Assembly: GCA_019118985.1 (NCBI GenBank)
Contig: DWXX01000104.1
Coordinates: 1 to 9,345 of the forward strand
Length of the DNA: 9,345 nucleotides
Origin: Candidatus Faecalibacterium faecipullorum
GTDB lineage: Bacteria > Bacillota > Clostridia > Oscillospirales > Ruminococcaceae
Direction: 5' to 3'
The notes beneath the pieces are model-generated. The model made no database searches. It had not been told where the DNA came from and saw only the letters and a program-made list of their open reading frames with translations. Shown here in pieces: positions 5,634 through 9,345 of the stretch. Both the position numbers and the translations under genes were made by a program. Within the stretch, counting starts at the first letter, position 1. Each line of letters starts with the position of its first letter.

Positions 5634-6044
5634 TCAGCTTTCTTCCAGCAGGCAGACGGCCATGGCCACCCCGCCGTCGTGGCTGAGGGTCAGGTGGGCC
5701 CGCAGGCCGCTCCGCTCCACCCAGGCGGCCGCTGCCCCGGCAAAGCGGTAGGCCGGCGCGCCCGAAGCCAGCCGCACCGCCTCGATCTCCCGCAGGGCAA
5801 AGCCGCCCGCAAGCCCCACCCCCGCCGCCTTGAGGAAGGCTTCCTTGGCGGCGAAGTCGGCCGCCGCGCTGGCGGCGCGCTTGGGGGTCATGGCAGGGGG
5901 GGCTTGTGTATCCGCGGCCAGGCCGAGGGCCGCTAGCTCGCCGGGGCCGAACACCCGCCGGGCAAAGGCGGCCCCGTGGGGCCCGGCGAGGGTCTTTTCC
6001 ATCCGCGCGACGGCGCACACGTCGCACCCGATGCCGTAGATCAT
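5634..6044 (-). CDS. acpS: Holo-[acyl-carrier-protein] synthase
   Basis: It transfers 4'-phosphopantetheine from CoA to the serine of apo-ACP, activating it for fatty acid synthesis in the cytoplasm. At 136 residues it is slightly longer than the usual 115-130. Motifs: IGCDV with Mg-binding D8, FGPGELAAL (32-40) in place of the common F-T/S-x-x-E, FAAKEAFLKAAG (64-75) with E68 and K67, and LTLSHDGGVAMA (118-129) near the end. The extra length lies at about 42-58 (Ala/Pro-rich), between the first two motifs. AAGGAGG lies about 10 nt upstream of the ATG. It is divergent from ireB. A TATAAT on the minus strand at 6120-6125 could be its -10, but I see no good -35. mazF follows 130 bp downstream on the same strand, without an intervening terminator. 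Confidence 0.95.
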   Translation of the reverse strand: MIYGIGCDVCAVARMEKTLAGPHGAAFARRVFGPGELAALGLAADTQAPPAMTPKRAASAAADFAAKEAFLKAAGVGLAGGFALREIEAVRLASGAPAYRFAGAAAAWVERSGLRAHLTLSHDGGVAMAVCLLEES

Positions 6045-6095
6045 GGGCTGCAGGCCTCCTTATTGTATCTCTTTTGTAAATCTTTGCTGCCGTAC

Positions 6096-6124
6096 TTGAA
6101 GTTTTGCCTGTTTTCGTGTATTAT
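6096..6124 (+). promoter_or_regulatory. Candidate promoter of ireB
   Basis: TTGAAG (6096-6101), a 17-bp spacer, and TATTAT (6119-6124), 39 bp before the ireB ATG. It lies in an AT-rich stretch that contrasts with the flanks. The -10 overlaps a TATAAT on the opposite strand (6120-6125) that may serve acpS. Confidence 0.65.
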
Positions 6125-6162
6125 AAGAACAATACAGACGGGCCAGAAGGGAGTGGATTGTT

Positions 6163-6408
6163 ATGAGTGAACCTACCGCTATTTTTTCGATCCACGATGA
6201 AAAGGATGAACAGATTCGCGAGATCCTCCAGCAGGTCTACGCCGCTTTGAAAGAGAAGGGCTATAACCCCGTCAACCAGCTGGTGGGCTACATCCTCTCG
6301 GAGGACCCGACCTACATCACCACCCACAACGGCGCGCGCTCGCTCATCCGCAAGGTGGACCGCGACGACCTGCTGCAGGCGCTGCTGCGCAGCTACCTGG
6401 ACGGCTGA
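6163..6408 (+). CDS. ireB: IreB-family regulatory phosphoprotein (UPF0297, YrzL-like)
   Basis: An 81-residue cytoplasmic protein of the family whose Enterococcus faecalis member is phosphorylated by the PASTA kinase IreK and tunes intrinsic cephalosporin resistance. The full family length is present. The core YAALKEKGYNPVNQLVGYILSEDPTYI (about 26-52) and HNGARSLIRKVDRDDLLQALLRSYL (about 55-79) match closely. T5 near the N terminus is a possible phosphosite; this is inference, as the known sites are N-terminal threonines. AAGGGAG lies 9 nt upstream of the ATG. In many Bacillota this gene sits between alaS and ruvX; here it stands alone between its own promoter and terminator, divergent from acpS. 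Confidence 0.95.
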   Translation: MSEPTAIFSIHDEKDEQIREILQQVYAALKEKGYNPVNQLVGYILSEDPTYITTHNGARSLIRKVDRDDLLQALLRSYLDG

Positions 6409-6424
6409 GGCGCCGCCCGGCTTT

Positions 6425-6463
6425 CCCGCCAGCCCCATCTCATGGGGGCGGCGGGCTTTTTTT
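6425..6463 (+). terminator. Intrinsic terminator of ireB
   Basis: CCCGCC (6425-6430) pairs with GGCGGG (6450-6455), and CCCCAT with ATGGGG around a short loop, with a small internal mismatch. TTTTTTT (6457-6463) follows. It begins 16 bp after the ireB stop. Confidence 0.92.
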
Positions 6464-6484
6464 GTGCCCGGGGGTGTCCGGGGT

Positions 6485-7420
6485 TCAGGGCCGCAGCGCC
6501 AGGGTGAAGAACTGCCCCACCGTCACCTCGTACTCCCAGGGCTCGCGCAGGCGGCGCATCTGCTTGAGCAGCCCTTCGCCCCCAGCAAAGCGGCCGGCCA
6601 GCAGCTGCCAGTGGGCCTTCATCCGGCTGATGGCGGCCCGCGGGCTGCCGAAGGCGGCGGTATACCCCGCGTACAGCTCGGCGAGGTAGCCCTGCAGCTC
6701 CTCTTTGGAGGCGGGGGGCCCGCCCCTTGCCCGGCGGAACAGGGCCGGGTCGGCGATCAGCCCCCGCCCTGCCATCAGGGCCGAGAGGGCCGGCCAGCGC
6801 CCTTCCAGCGCGTGCAGCTCGTCAGGCGTGGCGATGTCCCCGTTGTAGCAGACGGGCGCGCGGCAGCAGGGCAGGGCGGCGGCGAAGGCGCCGCGGTCGG
6901 CGCTGCCCCGGTAGAGCTGGCGCATCACCCGCGGGTGGACGATCAGCTCGGCGAGGGGGTAGCGGTCGTAGACTGCCAGGATGGCGGCGAACTCCTCCGC
7001 CCGCTCCACCCCGATGCGGGTCTTGACCGACAGCGGCCCGCCCGCCTCCTCGAACACCGTGCCGAGAAAGCGGTCCAGCCCGTCGGGGTCCCGCAGCATC
7101 CCGGCGCCCTTGCCCTTGGCGGTAACGGTGCCGGACGGGCAGCCGAAGTTGAGGTTGACCTCGCTGTAGCCCATCTGCCGCAGCACCCCGACCATCCAGG
7201 CGGCGCAGCTGCCGTCCCGGCCCAGCAGCTGCGGGACGACCGGCGCGCCGGGGTTTGCCGCCCGCTCGAGCTCGGCCATCTTCTTTTTGACCGGCACCCG
7301 GTTCTCCGGCGGGGAGAGGAAAGGCGCGTAATACCGGTCCGCCCCGCCGAACCATCGCTGATGCGCCTGCCGCCAGACGCGGTCGGTCAGCCCCTCCATC
7401 GGGGCGGCATAGTAGAGCAT
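6485..7420 (-). CDS. tRNA-dihydrouridine synthase family protein
   Basis: An FMN-dependent TIM-barrel enzyme that reduces uridine to dihydrouridine in tRNA D-loops using NADPH. It has 311 residues, normal for the family. Motifs in order: YYAAPMEGLTD (3-13), NLNFGCPSGTVTAKGKGAGML (89-109) with candidate catalytic C94, SVKTRIG (131-137) with K133, VHPR (161-164), YNGDI (192-196) and MAGRGLIADPALF (216-228) for FMN phosphate binding. The C-terminal helical part (about 235-311) is the tRNA-binding region in relatives. I start at the ATG preceded by AAAGGAGA; the open frame runs further upstream only because it is antisense to the next gene. The variant NFGCPS, rather than NxGCPV or NxGCPA, is one I associate with a clostridial subgroup. 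Which uridine it modifies cannot be told. It is divergent from dinD and ends facing ireB. Confidence 0.93.
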   Translation of the reverse strand: MLYYAAPMEGLTDRVWRQAHQRWFGGADRYYAPFLSPPENRVPVKKKMAELERAANPGAPVVPQLLGRDGSCAAWMVGVLRQMGYSEVNLNFGCPSGTVTAKGKGAGMLRDPDGLDRFLGTVFEEAGGPLSVKTRIGVERAEEFAAILAVYDRYPLAELIVHPRVMRQLYRGSADRGAFAAALPCCRAPVCYNGDIATPDELHALEGRWPALSALMAGRGLIADPALFRRARGGPPASKEELQGYLAELYAGYTAAFGSPRAAISRMKAHWQLLAGRFAGGEGLLKQMRRLREPWEYEVTVGQFFTLALRP

Positions 7421-7452
7421 GGTGGAAGTCTCCTTTGTACGTTGCTGCTGAC

Positions 7453-7482
7453 ACGATACCATAGCGGCGGGGGAGATGTCAA
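7453..7482 (-). promoter_or_regulatory. Candidate promoter of the dihydrouridine synthase gene
   Basis: On the minus strand, a perfect TTGACA (7477-7482), an 18-bp spacer and TATCGT (7453-7458, four of six to consensus). It lies about 33 bp upstream of the start codon, so the leader is short. Confidence 0.65.
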
Positions 7483-7491
7483 GGCTGCGTC

Positions 7492-7520
7492 TTGTTTTCT
7501 GCCGGGGAATCCGATATACT
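7492..7520 (+). promoter_or_regulatory. Candidate promoter of the dinD-like gene
   Basis: TTGTTT (7492-7497), a 17-bp spacer and TATACT (7515-7520), 41 bp before the ATG. No LexA-type box (CGAAC-N4-GTTCG-like) is seen here. Confidence 0.65.
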
Positions 7521-7561
7521 GGTCCTGTCAGCACACGCCGCAAACAGGAAAGGAGCGAGCC

Positions 7562-8420
7562 ATGACCACCAACGCGCCGGCCAAATACAGCGAGCAGACC
7601 TTTGAGAGCATCAAGCATGTCAACGAGTACGGGGAGGAATACTGGCTTGCACGCGAGCTGCAGCCGGTTTTGGAGTACACCCAGTGGCGGCGCTTCGCAG
7701 ATGTGATCGAGCGCGCCAAGCTGGCATGCCGCAACAGCGGGTACAATGTGGAGGATCATTTTGCCGACGTTGGCAAAACGATCGAGATGCCCAAAAATGC
7801 ACATAAGATCGTACCTGATTGCATGCTATCCCGTTATGCGTGTTACCTCATTGTGATGAACGGCGACCCGCGCAAGGAGGTCATTGCGGTCGGGCAGACC
7901 TATTTTGCGGTCAAGGCCCGCCAGCAGGAGCTGATCGAACGGTACGACGCCCTGACGGAAGATCAGAAGCGGCTGGCCATCCGCAGCGAAATGATCGCGC
8001 ACAACAAGTCCCTCGCGCAGGCAGCCAAACAGGCCCGGCGTGGAAACGCCGCAGGACTATGCGATCTTCCAGAACAAGGGCTATCAGGGCCTGTACGGCG
8101 GGCTTGGGGCCAAAGAGATCCATGCCCGCAAGGGTCTGGGGAAAAACCAGAAGATACTCGACCATATGGGCAGCACCGAACTTGCGGCCAATCTGTTCCG
8201 CGCCACCCAGACCGATGAGAAGCTCCGCCGCGATGAGGTCAGCGGCAAGCAGGCCGCGTACGACACCCACTATGAAGTCGGCAGGAAGGTCCGGCAGACC
8301 ATCCGGGAACTGGGCGGGACCATGCCGGAAGATTTGCCCACCCCCGAAAAGAGCATCGCGCAGATCGAGCGGGAGCAGGATAAACTAAACCTCAAAACCG
8401 GCGGCAAAGGCAAAAAATAA
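7562..8420 (+). pseudogene. dinD: DNA damage-inducible protein D (DinD-like), broken by a one-base frameshift
   Basis: It reads as a DinD homologue in two frames. The first part (7562 to about 8036) carries EEYWLARELQPVLEYTQWRRF, a BRO-N/KilA-N-type start, then MLSRYACYLIVMNGDPRK and a helical stretch ending LAQAAKQA. The second part, in the +1 frame to 8420, continues with GVETPQDYAIFQNKGYQGLY, LDHMGSTELAANLFRATQTDEK, HYEVGRKVRQTI and LGGTMPEDLPTPEKS. The join is at CCC (8034-8036): removing one C restores GCC-GGC-GTG-GAA and a 285-residue protein, close to the roughly 275 of E. coli DinD. The E. coli protein is SOS-induced and inhibits RecA strand exchange. AAAGGAG precedes the ATG. Unshifted translation gives about 158 native residues plus an unrelated tail. 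Base composition is less GC-biased than its neighbours, suggesting acquisition. A sequencing error cannot be excluded. Confidence 0.88.
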
Positions 8421-8427
8421 GGCGCAG

Positions 8428-8453
8428 AAAAACCCGCCCCGGCGGGGGGCGGG
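8428..8453 (-). terminator. Intrinsic terminator of the flavodoxin-family gene
   Basis: On the minus strand, CCCGCCCC pairs with GGGGCGGG around a 5-nt loop and is followed by TTTTT. It begins about 9 nt after the stop codon of the gene. On the plus strand, the hairpin lies just after dinD but has no T tract there. Confidence 0.88.
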
Positions 8454-8462
8454 CGTGGAGTG

Positions 8463-9080
8463 TCAGCGGATGAAGTTGGTCTGCTGGGGCTTTTCTTTGC
8501 CGGGCAGGCCGTAGGTCTCCTTGCCCAGAGCGACGCTCTTGAGCAGGAAGGACATGTTCCGCGCCAGCACACGCAGGGTCTGCATCCCTTCGGCGTCCTG
8601 GGCGGCTTCGCCGGGCAGGCGGCCGTGGACGCTGTTCCAGTACCGGCTGGAGGCCACCGGCATCCCTGTGATGGTGAAGTACTTGTTCAGCTCGTCAAAG
8701 GTGGCCGAAAGCCCGCCCCGGCGGGCCACCACCACGCTGGCGCCCACCTTCATGGTCTTGTCAAAGTGGGTGCTGTAGAACAGCCGGTCCAAAAAGGAGA
8801 TCATGGTGCCGGGGGCGGAGGCATAGTAGACCGGGCAGCCCAGCACCAGGCCGTCGGCCGCCTCGAACTTGGGGGCCACCTCGTTGACCACATCGTTGAA
8901 GACGCACTGCCCGAGGTTGGCGCAGCTGTTGCAGGCGATGCAGCCGTGGATGGCCTTGGTGCCGATCTGGACGGTCTCTACCTCGATGCCTTCCTGGAGA
9001 AAGACCTTTTCCATTTCGGCCAGGGCGATGGACGTGTTGCCGCCCTTGCGGGGGCTGCCGTTGATCATCAGGACTTTCAT
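8463..9080 (-). CDS. Flavodoxin-family NAD(P)H-dependent FMN oxidoreductase
   Basis: A 205-residue cytoplasmic flavoprotein with the flavodoxin-like fold. N-terminal MKVLMINGSPRKGGNTS (1-17) gives the first strand and the FMN phosphate loop. HGCIACNSCANLGQC (45-59) is the cysteine cluster common in the iron-sulfur-flavoprotein-like clostridial subgroup: C47, C50, C53 and C59. DGLVLGCPVYYASAP (76-90) and the following MISFLDRLFY form the FMN ring-binding region. The C-terminal half (NKYFTITGMPVASSRYWNS) is typical of the group. The four cysteines could bind a cluster, or may just be family-typical; that is inference. I start at the ATG behind AGAGAGGTG; the open frame extends 18 codons upstream into Pro/Arg-rich sequence with no ribosome site. 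The substrate is unknown. It is a single-gene unit with its own terminator. Confidence 0.92.
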   Translation of the reverse strand: MKVLMINGSPRKGGNTSIALAEMEKVFLQEGIEVETVQIGTKAIHGCIACNSCANLGQCVFNDVVNEVAPKFEAADGLVLGCPVYYASAPGTMISFLDRLFYSTHFDKTMKVGASVVVARRGGLSATFDELNKYFTITGMPVASSRYWNSVHGRLPGEAAQDAEGMQTLRVLARNMSFLLKSVALGKETYGLPGKEKPQQTNFIR

Positions 9081-9157
9081 GATGTACACCTCTCTTTTCG
9101 GTCGTGTCGGGGTGGGGGCGGGTCTGGTTTGCACGGGCCGCGGCAGGCGGCGCCTGT

Positions 9158-9195
9158 ATTATACTTATTATAGCACGCTGCGCCGCGGAAGGGAA
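9158..9195 (-). promoter_or_regulatory. Possible promoter region of the flavodoxin-family gene
   Basis: Two perfect minus-strand TATAAT boxes lie 3 bp apart (9167-9172 and 9158-9163). The only -35 candidate is TTCCCT (9190-9195), 17 bp upstream of the first box and a poor match. The implied leader is about 75-80 nt. Confidence 0.45.
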
Positions 9196-9200
9196 GATGG

Positions 9201-9228
9201 CACGGCCTACGCATCACGGCCTACGCAT
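9201..9228. repeat. Perfect 14-bp tandem direct repeat
   Basis: CACGGCCTACGCAT occurs twice, back to back, at 9201-9214 and 9215-9228. It lies between the flavodoxin promoter region and the probable transposase gene, where the sequence turns AT-rich. It may be a local duplication, a protein-binding site, or related to the nearby element's insertion point. Confidence 0.95.
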
Positions 9229-9292
9229 GAAAGGGTATAGTCAAAAAGAGAACAATATGGTAAAGTAAGTCCAAAGGGGGCTGAATACCACG

Positions 9293-9345
9293 ATGTTCGA
9301 ATATTTTGAAAATTTGACCGATATGCGGCAGGCTGGCAAAGTGAA
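9293..9345 (+). CDS. Start of a probable ISAs1-like transposase (cut by window edge)
   Basis: Only 17 complete codons are visible: MFEYFENLTDMRQAGKV. The pattern 'FxxLxDxRQxGKV' near the N terminus is what I expect from the DDE_Tnp_1-associated N-terminal domain of ISAs1/H-repeat-type transposases. AAAGGGGG lies 12 nt upstream of the ATG. The local AT-rich composition, unlike the surrounding genes, fits a mobile element. No terminal inverted repeat can be identified because the other end lies outside the window. With so few residues this is a tentative call. Confidence 0.45.
   Translation, partial: MFEYFENLTDMRQAGKV

Noticed and set aside
7483..7561. LexA/SOS box upstream of the dinD-like gene
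   Set aside because: I looked for CGAAC-N4-GTTCG-like and E. coli CTG-N10-CAG-like palindromes in the promoter region and found no convincing match.
6464..7561. A long N-terminal extension of the dinD frame
   Set aside because: The open frame extends 366 codons upstream, but that part is antisense to the dihydrouridine synthase. The ATG at 7562 has its own ribosome site and promoter.

Overview
The window looks like chromosomal DNA from a GC-rich member of the Bacillota, most plausibly a gut Clostridia lineage such as the Oscillospiraceae. This is inference. It rests on strong AGGAGG-type ribosome binding sites, Firmicute-type families (IreB, an EndoA-like MazF, an ECF S component, a MocR regulator) and very GC-rich third codon positions. 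No species marker such as rRNA is present.

Layout. On the left, a sodium:amino-acid symporter of the AGCS family (minus strand, cut by the window edge) follows an ECF vitamin-transporter S component (minus strand). An intrinsic terminator lies between them. The S component is divergent from a MocR/GabR-type regulator (plus strand), and their candidate promoters overlap. The regulator's 3' end overlaps, tail to tail, a membrane-anchored protein with a degenerate LytR-CpsA-Psr-like domain (minus strand). A small collagen-like-repeat protein comes next, then a tRNA-Leu(CAG) with its own strong promoter and terminator.

The middle holds mazF/ndoA without an adjacent antitoxin, downstream of acpS (both minus strand), and ireB (plus strand) with its own promoter and terminator. 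A tRNA-dihydrouridine synthase (minus strand) is divergent from a dinD-like gene (plus strand) broken by a single-base frameshift. The right end has a flavodoxin-family reductase (minus strand), an AT-richer spacer with a perfect 14-bp tandem repeat, and the first codons of a probable ISAs1-like transposase.

How parts may work together. The divergent S component and MocR regulator form a plausible ligand-responsive uptake module, perhaps for a B6 vitamer. The regulator has arginine where family members carry the PLP-binding lysine, which makes this the most interesting locus in the window. The dinD and transposase stretch looks like accessory DNA. The rest is mostly housekeeping. I see no CRISPR array, prophage module or biosynthetic cluster.
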